Of a DNA stretch of 64,000 nt, positions 10,869-22,729 are shown piece after piece. Position 1 is the first letter of the stretch, and each line of letters begins with the position of its first letter. Position numbers and translations under genes: made by a program. The DNA lies in contig JAJEKV010000263.1 in the NCBI GenBank assembly GCA_021234155.1, positions 250,001 through 314,000 of the forward strand, written 5' to 3'. The notes beneath the pieces are model-generated. The model had not been told where the DNA came from, searched no databases, and saw only the letters and a program-made list of their open reading frames with translations. The stretch comes from Isoetes taiwanensis (taxonomy: Eukaryota; Streptophyta; Lycopodiopsida; Isoetales; Isoetaceae).

Positions 10869-11336
10869 CTACTTTGTGAGGGGCTTGCGAGTCATCATGT
10901 GCTTGAAATCTGAAAATCCAACCTTACCATCTCCATCCAAGTCCACATTTTGTATAATGAGTGTGCAATTGCCTCCATCATCTATACCCAAGCTTAAGAG
11001 AACAGAGTGCAATTCTTCAGCGCTAATAAATCCATCTCTATTTTTATCAAATACCTTAAAGGCCTCCCGAAGATCTTCTTCCTCGTCCTTTTCACTCTCG
11101 TAAGCAAAGAGGGTTACGAATTCTTCGAAATTAATAAATCCGTCGCAGTCGAGGTCAATAGATGTAACCATTCTGCTCAATTCTTCATCCGAGGCTGGGG
11201 AGCCCAGTTTAGACAAGAGAAGGCCTAGGTCGTTTTTGCAGATGAGGCCGTCTGCGTTATGATCGAAAGTGCTAAAAATTTTGAACAATTCGTCGCTGCC
11301 GCTGTTGCACAATTGGGTTTTCTTTTCCGAGCTCAT
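10869..11336 (-). CDS. Calmodulin-like calcium sensor, four EF-hands
   Basis: An intact single-exon gene for a 155-residue calmodulin-like (CML) protein. Four EF-hand loops are visible: DHNADGLICKND, DLDCDGFINFEE, DKNRDGFISAEE and DLDGDGKVGFSD. Loops 2 and 3 are canonical with Glu at position 12. Loops 1 and 4 have Asp there, which in EF-hands tends to change Ca2+/Mg2+ selectivity. An acidic linker (ESEKDEEEDLREAF) joins the two lobes. CML proteins bind calcium and then regulate target proteins in cytosol or nucleus; targets cannot be read from sequence. The start is the first ATG; a TATA-like TATAAAGG sits about 63 bp upstream and an AATAAA about 73 bp downstream. No myristoylation or prenylation motif is seen. 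Confidence 0.92.
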   Translation of the reverse strand: MSSEKKTQLCNSGSDELFKIFSTFDHNADGLICKNDLGLLLSKLGSPASDEELSRMVTSIDLDCDGFINFEEFVTLFAYESEKDEEEDLREAFKVFDKNRDGFISAEELHSVLLSLGIDDGGNCTLIIQNVDLDGDGKVGFSDFKHMMTRKPLTK

Positions 11337-11398
11337 TCTCCCAGCGGATGGCGAGGCTTGCTATTTTGTTCTTCGTTGATCAGATTTTTTAAGACTTT

Positions 11399-11406
11399 CC
11401 TTTATA
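11399..11406 (-). promoter_or_regulatory. TATA-like element of the calmodulin-like gene
   Basis: TATAAAGG on the minus strand, about 63 bp upstream of the ATG at 11336, which leaves room for a leader of about 30 nt. No other core promoter candidate is closer. Confidence 0.5.
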
Positions 11407-11569
11407 CACACCTAAAGGCAGCTTTTTAAACGAATGACCTTTTTCTTTCTGGAAAAAAAAAAATTAGGCATAACGAGCTCTATTTTTGGGTTGTCCAATC
11501 AGTTTTGTATGAGGGAAGATTATTGACCAATCGGTCTGTTCACAACGAAAAAGGTGCTCACATCCCAGG

Positions 11570-12020
11570 AAAATCCCCATTGAGGAACCGGGGGACTCGA
11601 GAGAAATGGGTTATTTTCTTTGCAATAGGGAATTCTTGAACAAAAAGGGTGTATGGGGGAGATTAGTAGAAATGGGGGATTATTGTACAAAAAGGGCATA
11701 TCCAGAATGGGGAATTAATAGAAATAGGGGATTACAAATGCACATTGGGGTATTTTTGAAGAAAGGGGATTGAGTCAAAAGGGAATTTGCTAGCGGTTTG
11801 GGGTAATTTCAAGAAAAAGGGACTGGTTCAAAAGGGAATTTGCAAATGGACTGGGGGTATTTTTAAGAAGGGGGATTGGTTCAAAAGCTTAATTTGCAAA
11901 TGGATTGGAGTATCTCCAAATAAAAGAGGATTGAATGAAGGGAATTACCAAACAAACAGAGAATTGCAATAAATACCGAGGGGTATTTTCAAGGAAAAGG
12001 GTATTTTCAATTAAAAATAA
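11570..12020. repeat. Degenerate G-rich low-complexity array (left)
   Basis: Many loosely related short units of the form GGGGATTA / GGGGTATTTTCAAGAA / TCAAAAGGGAATTTGCAAATGG follow each other, for example at 11757, 11821 and 11881. Units are 40-60 bp and poorly conserved. A similar array lies at 17690-18130. Short open frames inside it are not genes. Confidence 0.6.
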
Positions 12021-12157
12021 TTTCTAAATACCATCTACTTTCAAAATATTGAATGGTCATATGTAAGTGGTCGGATCAGCTCATAAAAGCGGAACCTTAC
12101 CTTCATGATGTGGAATAGGAATGAATTTCGGACTAAGCAGGTTGATAAACTCTGTCT

Positions 12158-12844
12158 TCAAAGAGGTCTCATCCAAAGAAAGAATCCATGCTTACAGGAG
12201 TGGCTCCTTACCATGTAGGGGAGAAGCACACCGCGGTTGTAATAGCTCTTGAGCTCTCCTTCACACTCATGGACAAATATTGACGTTATGGTGCACTTAG
12301 AGTCCTCTGTTGACACATAATCTCCTTCTTTGTAAACAATACCATTGTAAAATACTTTGTTGAACTTGAAAGCCTTCCTTTGCATAAGAGTTCTATCATG
12401 CAAGCCATTCAACACCATCACACCACTCAAGTCGATTATCACCCCTCGTTTTTCATGTCTAGATGATCCTATAATAATGCCCTTTTTCTCAATAGCATAC
12501 TTGCAACCACAACTCCTTGGAAGGTACTCTAGCTGATCCACAATCTCTTTAGCTGTTTCTACAGATGGAACTCGAATAATTCCTTTTTCATGGTCTCTAC
12601 AACCAACTGGCAGCCAAAGATGCTCATGTACCTGTTTGAGTGCGTACTCACAAGGATTACCTTTCTCGGCCTCAAGGAAAGTTGTTGTGAAAAGAACTCT
12701 TGTGTGGTAACGCATATATGTGAGCTCGTTCTCCAAGTTATTTGTGTTTATTTTCTTATGAATCTTTACATCACGCTCTTGAGGAAAGCACCACGTACCA
12801 TCATGAGGTCCATGCCTCATGATGTCATCAAGAAGCTCACCCAC
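12158..12844 (-). pseudogene. Tnp2-like transposase, C-terminal part
   Basis: A 228-residue open frame beginning GELLDDIMRHGPHDGTWCFP then QERDVKIHKK. The pattern LLDDIxxxGP....WxFPxER is the conserved segment after the catalytic core in Tnp2/CACTA transposases. The rest (KVFYNGIVYKEGDYVSTE followed by an aromatic, hydrophobic stretch) resembles the C-terminal DUF4216-like tail of these proteins. The frame begins with a good ATG but is probably an exon or fragment of the larger gene. It is intact over its length. Confidence 0.6.
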
Positions 12845-13329
12845 TCCTGAATTTAGTGAGTTTAGTTTTGTACTTAAGCTAACTAAACCAAAGTACTAAA
12901 CTCACCAAGAGAGTGTTGTTTTGGAGAAGCATTACATCCAAAATTTTCTTCTGAGAGAACGCGCCAGGATGAGAGTACCTTCCCTTGAGTCAAGATCTTC
13001 CCTTGAACATCCATGTACTCGGCTCCAACCAAAAAAATAATGTACTATTTTGGTGAGTAGAATCCCGACATCTTTTATTCCAACTGCATTACAAGTACCT
13101 CATTATTGAAACATGGTTAAATTAAGTTTAACTAACTATTATCCTTTGTCACTTTCATCTATATCTAATTTATTTTATTACCTGGCAACACTGCATCCGG
13201 AAACCTTCTAAGCACCTCGGATAAGCACCATTGCACAAATTTCGGTAATCCTCACCCTTAAAAGACGTTATAATATTTGCTTGGTGTAGCTGGCCATCGT
13301 CCTTGTCGTAATTCTCTAGGTGCTTAACT

Positions 13330-14109
13330 TCATAAAATCTCTTGAACTATCTTGTCTAAACTTAAGAGGTGTTGGCTGCTTGTCTCTTGAAGGACATCTA
13401 TCAGCTTCTTGACAAAGAACTTCACTACTCCCAATAGTAAAACATGAAAAAGATCAAAGACGAGATCCTCTGGTGGTTTAAAGCCATAAAGTCTTTGAAG
13501 GGCCCATAAACAACTCTCCCCTTTAAGACCAAATGCATTAAGCACATCTGCACTCTTTCCTAAACGTCTCCATTGTTGTAAAACATCCAAGTATTCTTCG
13601 ATGCTTTTCTTTGGTGCTGGTTCTTCTACTTGTTCACGTGCATTGTTGAACACAAGTTTGACTCCACCAAATTGTTCTCTACCTGTTGGAACCTCTACCA
13701 CTGATGGCTTGTCTCTGACGGTTTGTACCACCAACAAACATCCCAAGATCAAGTTGAGTTTGGATGGTCTCCCCGACCAAAACATCGTCGAGCAACCCAC
13801 AGGGCTCCTCGCTATGCCTTCTAGTTGGATCCCATTCATAAAAAGAGACTTTAATTCTTGAACAAGAGGCTGACAAAATAAGCTCATGTAATCTTCTGGC
13901 AATTTGTTAATGTGCTTAATTCCCCTTTCTGGAACAAATAAGATTGGGTATGGCTTTGCATGTTTTTTTCCTCCATTTAGAAACATTGCATTGCAAACCA
14001 TGCTAGTTCGATTACGCTTCCCTCTTGAGAACCGAAAGCCATCATGGTGACACCCAATAGCTAGATTGTTTAGATTACCACTGTAATTAAAGAATAAGGA
14101 GATAATCAA
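13330..14109 (-). pseudogene. Tnp2-like transposase, catalytic-core part
   Basis: The block starts after a good splice acceptor (TAATTACAG near 14085). It shows LAIGCHHDGFRFSRGKRNR, PEDYMSLFCQPLVQELKSLF, GLKGESCLWAL and PPEDLVFDLFHVLLLGVVKF. These match the Tnp2 order 'lxlGxxxDGf...', 'pLxxELxxLxxxGI', 'GxKGxSxL' and 'DxxHxxLLGVxKxl'. The stretch between residues about 95 and 150 fits poorly and may contain compensating frameshifts. DNA-binding and cleavage at element ends would be its role in an active element. Confidence 0.62.
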
Positions 14110-14209
14110 AACTTGTCTATCTAGAAATCAGAAAAATATTATTGTAAGGTCATTACCTTGCAAAACTTAGGCATACTTTTGATCCTACAATGACAAGAGG
14201 AACATACAA

Positions 14210-14667
14210 AATTGTAGAGCTTAGCCTCTTCATCCCATCCTCCAGTAAGTTCTTGAGCTTTTTCTCGAAAGGCTTTCAGACTTGGTTGCAACTCTCACAA
14301 ATTTGGTGACTCCCAATACGATTTTGGATCAAAAAAATGCTTTCCAATCTAACCATTTGCTTCCATGCCAATATTCTCGTATTGTCCCTTGTCCCCATGT
14401 GTCTTTCTCCCTCCATGCAATCCCCATTCTTGCTCGAAAAGTTGGACTCCTCCATAATGTTTTTAACAGATCTTCTAATGGCAGAAGCTTGAATTCAAGT
14501 TGTTGATCAGAGATATAAATTCTTTTCCTCTCATTTGGGGATGGGCTTCCCAAGTCATTAAACATGACACAGAATTTGTACAAATTGAGTGAGTTACATT
14601 GTAACATGTTTAGAACAAATATATTTACTTGTGTAGAACTTCCTGGAGTATTAATTATCTCACTCAA
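14210..14667 (-). pseudogene. Tnp2-like transposase, N-terminal part
   Basis: Frames on the minus strand (for example 14667-14329) contain LEDLLKTLWRSPTFRARMGI followed by a segment ending YWHGSKWLDWKAFF, as in the region upstream of the Tnp2 core where damaged LF/LLxxxxRS patterns precede the catalytic domain. Downstream in the same direction is SHQICESCNQV. The link to the catalytic block is by order and spacing only. Confidence 0.4.
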
Positions 14668-14822
14668 AATTCAAGTAAATACCTGTGCCAAGTTGAAGGT
14701 AAAGCAATTGAGTCTGTCTTTAGAAGTAAATTTTATGAGGCAGTCACTATCTTGATTCTTAAAACCCTCAAATAGAAGCATTGAGGTTCCTCTTGACCAC
14801 GAATGCTAACTTGATGTTTATC

Positions 14823-15015
14823 TAAGCGGTTTTGCAAACTTACAATGCACAATTGCGACTTTTTTATCTATAAGAGCTTCAGGGAGATTTGGATGGTCGG
14901 ATTGAATTCTCCCTGCGTCTCGACAAGCCCCAATTTTCCAAATCATGGACATATTTCCATATTCAATTGGTGAAGCAACACATTCTTCGCTTAAAAGATC
15001 CCACAGAACTTCTCA
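14823..15015 (-). CDS. Possible exon of unknown gene or transposon
   Basis: A minus-strand frame reads VLWDLLSEECVASPIEYGNM, then SMIWKIGACRDAGRIQSDHP and NLPEALIDKKVAIVHCK, followed by a near-perfect donor (GTAAGT) around 14845. I recognise no family. It lies just upstream of the Tnp2-like blocks on the same strand and could be a 5' exon of that element or of a captured gene. Confidence 0.3.
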
Positions 15016-15361
15016 TTTTGAAACCTTCTTCAATCACAAGATCCTCTTTTTTTTTTTTCTAACACTCTAAGTCTTTTTGCTTCTATTTCTCAGGAAAGTG
15101 GGCGTAAAACATCCTTACCCCCAAAAACAAGATCTCGCATTGTCATTGATCGCCGCTGATGATCCGCATTATCCGAAAGCATTCGATCTTAGGAAAAGCA
15201 TTCGTCTTAGGAAAGTCGTCATTCGTCTCGGGAACCGGAGAACCAAAGACTAACAATAAATCCATATGATTTGTTAATTGCTCCCATATGAATGTTAAAA
15301 TTGCTTTCTCAAATGTGTCTGGTTACTCTTGAGACTTTGTTGTTTATGAAAAATCAATCAT

Positions 15362-15816
15362 GTGCATCTTTGTTTACGCCTTTCTTACGCAGTCGCCAAT
15401 GGTCAAAAAGGTGCAAAAAACGAAGCGGATGTTTTGCTCATATCTAGAGTCAAATCTAGAGTGATCAAAATGCTATTGTATGGACTTGAGCAGCCTACAA
15501 ATATAACCGACGATCAGTTTAAGGCATGCCGAGAACTAGTGCGATTAAATTTGCCCCTTCGAGAGCTTATAGATCAAGGTGGCAAGCTCAAATGAAATTA
15601 CGGGAAGGCTGCCAGTATTGGAGGTGCTACCCACAACAAGGAGGCTTTGTACCTTCTCGCATTAGAAACTTCACTTTTATAAAAAGAATATGGCTCAAGT
15701 TAATAAAGGGAGGTGGTATATGTTCGGGCGACTATGTACACTTTGAGTCCGAGGGTGAGAGTAGTGATACTATTGACACTTCTATTGCAACCGAGGATCT
15801 GAGAGATGACCATTGA
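15362..15816 (+). CDS. Unrecognised open frames
   Basis: Two overlapping plus-strand frames (15362-15595 and 15526-15816). The first contains ITDDQFKACRELVRLNLPLR and the second an acidic, Ser-rich end (ESEGESSDTIDTSIATEDL). Shifting from one to the other would give a continuous protein of about 140 residues, so they may be one damaged gene. No family recognised; no start context or splice signals to support expression. Confidence 0.2.
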
Positions 15817-15829
15817 GACGGTGGCTGTT

Positions 15830-17690
15830 TCTACAAAACCTACAAGAGGAAGCAACCTGAAGGTATTATCTCTACCACCAATAGACATCTATAGGATCTA
15901 TTGTTTTTCAATATTTTAGACAGTTGTTATTTCTGATATGTTCAAGATCTTTAAGGTCTTTTAGCTGTAGATGGACTGCTGTAATAAAGTGTTTAAAGAC
16001 AGATGCCATAATCCCTTGATTAGAAATAGATAGTCTGGATTTAAATGCATCTATGCCCAACCTTCTGACTAACCTCATTTCTATTGTAGATTCCTTTCTA
16101 GATGCAACACTCTTCGTACATGCAAAGGTTCTTCTCAAGGCAGAGGGGGCTGTTGTTGGTATGGGAGAAGTGTCCGTCCTTGGACCCGCAATATCACATG
16201 GCGTCCAAATGGATGCTTCGTCTGTAACAATTGAAGTCCAGCAAGTCTTTTTGAACATTCGTCTTCCATTTCCAAGTATGGGAGTGCCAAGCAGAGTTTT
16301 TAACCGAGTGCCAAGGATCTTATGTTCGTTGGCCAGTTACAGATCTGTTATTGGTGCAGGCACCATCAAAGGAAATTCCTAGCATCTCGAGGGTATTTGT
16401 GCATTTTGAATTTAAAAGTAACTCATTACATATTTCCTTGTAGCTTCATTATATAATTACATTTGTAGGAATAAAAGCTCAAGAGGCGAAAGAATCGCAG
16501 AGACAATAACCAATCAGCCCCGACGCTTCATACTCATCCTGCAGGTTACTCTCAGCTTGGTACCTCCCCGCTTGCCACAGGTATCTATCTGCTCCAATTC
16601 CTACTGCCATATGCACAATTTCACAATTTCAGTAATTGTACAACAAGACTTTGCATAGGTACTATGACTTTCAATAGTTGTAAATTGTGCACTTTTAGAG
16701 TGGGTGTGAGGTGATGGATTGCGAGAAGTAACTTAACTGATGATGCACTATATCGGGAAAGACTTAGAATATAGGAGGAGTTGTGATACACTTTATAATG
16801 ATAACTATTCATTAGACTCTTGCTAAAATCTCGGTCTATGTTGTCCGTTTGAGTTTTACATTGATGCAACAAACACATAAAACAAATGGCGTGACCAAAA
16901 GCGTCCATTATAGAATAGAACATCTGAGATTCAAATCGATATATTGGTTTGGAGAATTAAAAAAGGCGTAAATTGAGAAAGTCAAGAACATTGGAGCTTC
17001 AATTCATGAGAAAGAACTTGTTCTTTGAAAGGATCGATTGTTCCTTTAGGAGGAATCTTTAAGTTTCCACTTAGTCTTGACAAGTGAAATGACTTGCTTT
17101 TATTTGTTTGTTACAGAGGAAGAGGAGGAGAATGTTGTGTCTTCTCAAGAGAAGCATGCAATCTATGTGAACACCTTGCAGCTAAGGTAAAAAACGTCTA
17201 TTAATGTGATTAATATTTAGTTAGTCTTAAAATCTGAAATTTGAGTAAGCATGCTTGCATTCTTTTTAATATGTTGTCTTTTCACGGTGTGAAGGAAAAA
17301 GAGGTTGTATGTATGTTCCTTCCAAAAATCTCGAGCGTGGATCAAATGTATTCTCAATTGAACAAGTTCATGGCGAGAAGAACAAAACAAGGCAAATGAA
17401 CGTTCATAGGTACTTTCGAGGAGAACTACACAAGCAATGAAGTTGGACTTAGTGGTAGAGTACTTGTTGAGCAAAAACTCTCGGTTAACCGCTAGGAAAC
17501 GGCTTTGGACAAGTAGAATTTTGTGTATCGATTTGTTTCTTGAAATCGATCGCTTGTTATTCTGTTGTTTTTGAAAATAATGGGAAATCTTATCAATTTG
17601 TTAACCGGGTTAACTCTTCTCAATTTGTTACTTATCAACTTGTTTTTAAAATGGGTATTATCTTACAAATGATAAGGGGCATTTTCTTAT
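15830..17690. other. No gene recognised
   Basis: AT-rich sequence with short accidental frames on both strands. The longest (16053-16382, plus) has no recognisable domain. Confidence 0.35.
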
Positions 17691-18130
17691 GAATGACAAT
17701 AGGGTATTATCTCATGAATGATAACGGGGTATGTTATTTAGAGAACGTGCGTGCGTTATTTGAAACAGGGTATGTTATTTGGAATGGGGTATGTTATTTG
17801 GAATGGGGTACGTTATTTGAAACAGGGTACATTATTTGAAACAGGGTATGTTATTTAGAATGGGGTATTATTTGTAACAGGGTATTATTTGGGTATGATC
17901 TGAAATAGGGTATCACCGAGCGCAGTTATTATCTCTTACCGAATGATAACAGGGGTATGATTTCCCATTCTTGAATGGGGATTACATTACACCAGCTTAA
18001 TAGGGTATTATCATGCAAATGAGGAAAAGGGGGATTGTGGCCAAATCCCCCGATTCCAAAAATACATTTTATCCCCTGTTGTTTGACAGAAAAGGGGGAT
18101 TTCATAGGTATTTTTTGGGGGTATTTTCTA
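17690..18130. repeat. Degenerate GGGTAT-rich low-complexity array (right)
   Basis: Short units such as AACAGGGTATGTTATTTG, AATGGGGTATGTTATTTGGA and GATAACGGGGTATG repeat from about 17690 to 17960, followed by G-rich units like those at 11.57-12.02 kb (GGGGGATT, GGGGGTATTTTCTAGGGTATT). Only loosely conserved. Confidence 0.6.
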
Positions 18131-18486
18131 GGGTATTGGAGCACTTTTTTCGTTGTGGTTCATTCTTGGTGGAGATGAGGGTATTTGCCGTGTAAAATTT
18201 CTCTAGCGTTGTGGGTTTAAGGCCGTAAAACACAAATACAAATTTGTTCTTACACCAAGCCGCAGATCCTACAAAAAAATCTGCTTCTAAATGTACATTC
18301 TTGATCTGTACTTGCTTTGATTTCTTCTAGGTGCATGCATGTTTCTAGCGGTTGCAATCCTAGCACGTAGGTGCATAGGCGGATGGGTCTCCGTAGACAA
18401 TAAAAATCAGTAGGCAAAAAAAATCAATCAAACCAATTCAATTCCAGCAGTATCTTGATGAGCCCACCAATCCCCAGATTGCCTCC

Positions 18487-18908
18487 AGGGAGCGCCGTAT
18501 TCCTACTCTGGGATGTGGTAAACCCGGACACATGTCCGGGTTAACCACTGCTGCTTAGTTTCAAGCTCAAAAGACAACAGTTTTTGCATGTTTTTTCGCT
18601 GATCTTGCTTGATCCGTGCTCAAATCATCTGCTCCCTTGATAGAATGAGGTTTTTAGGGGTTGGCAAGGCGATTCCAATGGTTGTTTGCACCAGATTAAA
18701 CCGTTCAAGAAGCTGATTGCAAGCTCTATTCAAAGATCAATATGCCAAAACACATTCCCACGCTCAGTTCGCCGCGTGGTTATCCCGATTCCCGGCCAAA
18801 AAACAGTGGTTAGCTCGGACAAAAGTGTGGTAAGCTTGGACATATCAGTGGTTAACCCGGACATGTGACCGGGTTTACCACATCCTGGAGTAGGAATACG
18901 GGCTCCCT
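18487..18908. mobile_element. 422-bp non-autonomous element with 63-bp terminal inverted repeats
   Basis: The left end (18487-18550, AGGGAGCGCCGTATTCCTAC...) reappears inverted at 18846-18908 with only a few mismatches over about 63 bp. Each arm includes an internal palindrome around ACCCGGACACATGTCCGGGT. Inside the right arm, variants of GTGGTTAACCCGGACA recur at 18806, 18826 and 18847. There is no coding capacity, so this is a MITE-like element. Flanks are TTGCCTCC and CCGCATTG, with no clear target-site duplication, so the superfamily is unknown. Confidence 0.8.
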
Positions 18909-19223
18909 CCGCATTGGGGAGAAAAGCTCCTCCGTGATTGGGGAGTTTCTCCCCAGAATTTCCGGTTGAAGTTGTTAAAATCCGGTTTCTTTAATAGATG
19001 CCAGCAAATTTCCTGTCAAAATTTTGTAAAATGCTTGTTAAATCCGGCAAATTAGAGGATATTTTCTGAAAAATCCGGTAAGTAGCAACAAAGCACGGCA
19101 TTCTGCCAGTTTAAGCAAAATCTAATCTAGAGGCCTGTTCTAATCTCTGCCACTAATTTACCTTCCGGATTCTGCTAGTCTACCAGCGTGGCTTTTCATA
19201 CACAAGGAATCTCTAGAGGAGGA

Positions 19224-19293
19224 GCAAATTTCCACCTAGAAAATTGGCCAATGCATAGATGCGCAGAGGCCAATTTTCTGGCAGGAATTTGCT
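19224..19293. repeat. Imperfect hairpin, about 25-bp arms
   Basis: GCAAATTTCCACCTAGAAAATTGGCC on the left is closely matched, inverted, by the stretch ending at 19293 (GGCCAATTTTCTGG...GAATTTGC), with about 20 bp between. Just downstream are two copies of TGACGTGGCATTTT (19294, 19309), an ACGT-core motif of the kind bound by plant bZIP factors; no gene start is evident nearby. Confidence 0.45.
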
Positions 19294-19329
19294 GACGTGG
19301 CATTTTGGGTGACGTGGCATTTTCACTAT

Positions 19330-20900
19330 TGTCATGGTCTTGCCGAGCTGTTACTATGGCGTCGTCTTGATGCCAAGGGGCTAGGCGTCATCGATCCGAT
19401 CTTTCTTTACATTTCCTTGACGAAGAAAAATCGGCTCAGATCGCTAGAAAATCCCTTGGTCGAGCGCCAAAGATTTTCGAAGTTTTTGTAAGATCTTTAC
19501 TTCCTTTTGCGTATTTCTGCCATAAGATCTGACAGTTTTAGAGTCATAGGTTATAACGATGGCCCTTTCATAAGCACGGCTGATTGCTTAAGGTCGGATC
19601 TGTTGCTTGAAGGGCAGATTCGAAGCTTTCATAAGCAAGGGATAGAAACAGGGCGATAAATGATAGAAATATGGCAATGGAGAAGCTTATGGCAGAGGTG
19701 GCAGTCGGAAATGAGGAAACTGAGAGGTTTGATGACCATAGCCAACACCTTTATAAGAGCAAGGGGGAGCTTTATTTTTCTTCCTTCTGCTCATGGCTGT
19801 GGCTTTTGTTTTGTTTCTTGTGTTTTTTTAATTATGATTTCTTTCTCATTTCGCAGTATTCCTTGACATCTCTGTAATCCATTTTGTTTGTGCCTATTTT
19901 CTGAACAGGGGCATAAAGCTTAAAAGTTTTTTATTAGCTCAACACAACTTTTTTCTTTGAACAGTCTTTGAATTGAGTCTTTCTAATCAAAACCTAAATG
20001 CTTATGTCATAGTCCCTATCAAAGGCCATGCATGACATTATCTATATCATCCCCCTGCTTTAGGCTGAGTTAGAAGCAGCCTCTGATTCAAACTTCTGTG
20101 ATAATTTGTGTGAATCTTTTATGCATGCATACTCTCTTGCTAGCTTCAGATGTCTAGCTATGGATGTCAGATGGCTTACGAGTGCCACAAGTCAATGAAA
20201 AAAACTCATCAAACTCACTTCTAGCTCCAATCTGATTCCTGTAAAATAAAATTCAAGAATCGATGATTTTTGAAAAGAATGTGTACCACATGGCACATAG
20301 GGGTTGGTGGATGGGGCAAAAATTGCCCTACCCAGTTTTTACGGACTGTCTCTTCTGGTCCCGATTCCACTTCCTTTAATTTCTTGGTCCATGTCTTGCC
20401 ACGTCATGCCCTTTCCTTCTATTTATTGTATAATAGATAGATATAATGTACAAGCTGCATTCTAATCTTAGGCCCAGATTCTATTACCAGAAGTCGCAGT
20501 TACCTCTGTGGCATCAAATGCCTTAAAGAAATATCTACCCTAATAGGATCTATGATTCCACTACGGCAAAGGTAGTTCTTCCACAATAAGATCTACTCCG
20601 TTGTTTTGATTCATGTCAAGATCCAGAAAGTGGCAATTGTTGCTGCTGCAAAAAGACAAGAGGAATCCCCTGACAATTAAGCAGCTATTGCTAGCATCCA
20701 CATCCTTATCTGAAGCAAAATCCGATGCTCAAATACTTTTGTTAGTTGTTAGTGGAATCACAGAGAAGAAGATAAATTTTGGATGCTCGAACCAGATTGG
20801 TCCATCTTCAACTTCCAGGCATCAATTGACGCCAGTAGAATATCTGCCTTACCAACAACTCCCCCTCAGCCTATACACTCCATAATGCCCACTTGCCCTT
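19330..20900. other. No gene recognised
   Basis: Unique-looking, AT-rich sequence with short frames only. The frame at 20613-20885 lies beside the 3' side of the minus-strand copia remnant and shows no domain. Confidence 0.35.
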
Positions 20901-20929
20901 TTGCTAATACCAATTTAGGTTCCGTCAAT

Positions 20930-22190
20930 ACCTTAGTGAGCATATCTAATTGTTGTCAATACCTTAGTGAGCATATTTGTTTGTTGTAATACTGAACATC
21001 AATCTCTCCTTTCTCCACCTCACCACGAATAAAATGATGGTGAATTTCTATATGCTTTGTTCTAAAATGGCACCTCGGATTTCTGCTCATTGCTACTCCA
21101 CTTCTATTATCACAATATAGGAGCGTGACCTTTGCACATACTCTACCCTATTCAGCAAGCATTCTCCATAACCAAATGATCTCAGATGCTGCTAGAGATA
21201 CTGCTATATATTCTGCCTTTGCACTTTATTTAGCTATACACTCTTGCCTTTTGCAACCCCATGATATGGATGTATCATCAAGTTTGCAAATGTATCCCGA
21301 CATTAACTTTCTAAAATCTGGGTCACCTCCCCAATCAGCATTGGCATAACCTATTAGTTCACCCTCCTTGTTTCTCATAAAACTAATCAATGTAACTTAA
21401 GGTATCTCAACACTCTCTTCGCCGAACTATCCGGTGTTCTTTTCCCGGATTGTTGTAAATTAACCGCGATATCTGAGATATTCCGGTCTTGTACTATTGG
21501 CAACTGGCAAAGAACATGCCTAACAAAGCTCGACACGGTTTATTTTCCATCTCTTTCTGTTCAGAAATATTTTTTGGACTCATTCCACTGCTAATTTTCA
21601 CTCATGGCGCAAAGAGATATCTTCGATGGATTACAATCAACCGAACTGAATTAAAGCCTTTTTTATGTTCTGCTCCTGAGTTAAATATAGCTCCTTTTTT
21701 TCATATTTCTTCTAACCTTTATACCCAACAGCTTTTTAAGGTCACATAAATCCGACATTTGGAAGCGTTTCTTCAGCGATGCCTTGCATTTTTTCAGAAA
21801 GGATTTGTCACCACTGACTATAACATAATCATCAACATAAAGCGCCATGATCAAGCACTTATCACCTTCTTTCCACGTATATAAATTGCCTTCTATTTCC
21901 TAAATGCAATAGAAATTAGAAACTTATTCATGCACATATACCATTGTCTGGACGCTTGCCACAAGCCATAATGCCTTCTTTAGTTTGTATACCATATCGT
22001 CACCTTGTACATATCCTTGAGGTTCCTCCATATAAATTTCTCATCATATTCAACATGCTCTCTTGCAGTCACGTCATCATCAATAGACATCATACCATTG
22101 AATACTAGGAGGTGGAGATGCTACATAAGACATCATCTTCGCACCAAAAGTATGCTTCTTCTTGACACTCATCCATTTAGTTTGATGTCA
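20930..22190 (-). pseudogene. Copia pol remnant (RT and RNase H), minus strand
   Basis: Read on the minus strand the region gives EEPQGYVQGDDMVYKLKKAL (about 22032-21973), then IMALYVDDYVIVSGDKSFL (about 21855-21799; YVDD is the RT catalytic motif), and SDLCDLKKLLGIKV. Next comes the copia RNase H segment GELIGYANADWGGDPDFRKL, MSGYICKLDDTSISWGCKRQ, AEYIAVSLAASEIIWLWRML and [14 protein letters not shown]...[15 protein letters not shown] (21362-21015). Several stops and frame changes interrupt it, and the gag, integrase and LTRs were not found. It differs clearly from the element at 5.2-9.8 kb, so it is an independent, older insertion. Confidence 0.85.
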
Positions 22191-22729
22191 TGACTCCTTC
22201 GAACATCGATCATCACTACCATTAGACATGGTCTCATCAAGACTATGGACTCATCAGACTTCGCCTCATCAACCCTCATTAGGAGCTTTGGATGAAGAAA
22301 CATAATGAATAAATATGGATCTATGCGTACTATTTGGTCTTCTTATACCATTCCTAGGTGATTGCAAACTAAGCCAAGACCATGTTCATGTCATGCACAT
22401 GCAAAATGGCCATATTTGTAAATCAAGGACATATCAAGCTTACAGGATATCTTCAATCATTGCATAATTTACATAACAAGCAGTAGCTACAAGAAGAAAA
22501 ATAGGCAAATGTAGCATGCATGTTGTGCATGTCTAAGGATCAATAGTATACAATTGGCAAAATTTGAATCCTCCAGGAATTACTCACCTCATGCACAGAA
22601 AATGCGAGAAGAACTTATTTCAGAATGTGTTGCCCCAACACAGTGTACAACTTCTTCATGCTGGATTCCTAGTGACTTTTAAATATTGGATCTAATCAAT
22701 TTGTCATGCATAACATACAAACTATTTTC

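Larger units (their letters stand above)
12158..15020 (-). mobile_element. Decayed Tnp2/CACTA-like DNA transposon
   Basis: Minus-strand coding blocks at about 15013-14823, 14667-14210, 14109-13330 and 12844-12158 together resemble a Tnp2 (En/Spm, CACTA) transposase in the expected order, separated by introns or damage. I could not identify CACTA-type terminal repeats, so the element borders are unknown; 12158-15020 is only the coding extent. The low-complexity arrays at 11.6-12.0 and 17.7-18.1 kb may be its subterminal repeats (inference). Confidence 0.6.

Noticed and set aside
16053-16382. 109-residue plus-strand frame
   Set aside because: A 116-residue frame exists on the opposite strand over the same bases; neither shows a domain or splice or promoter signals.
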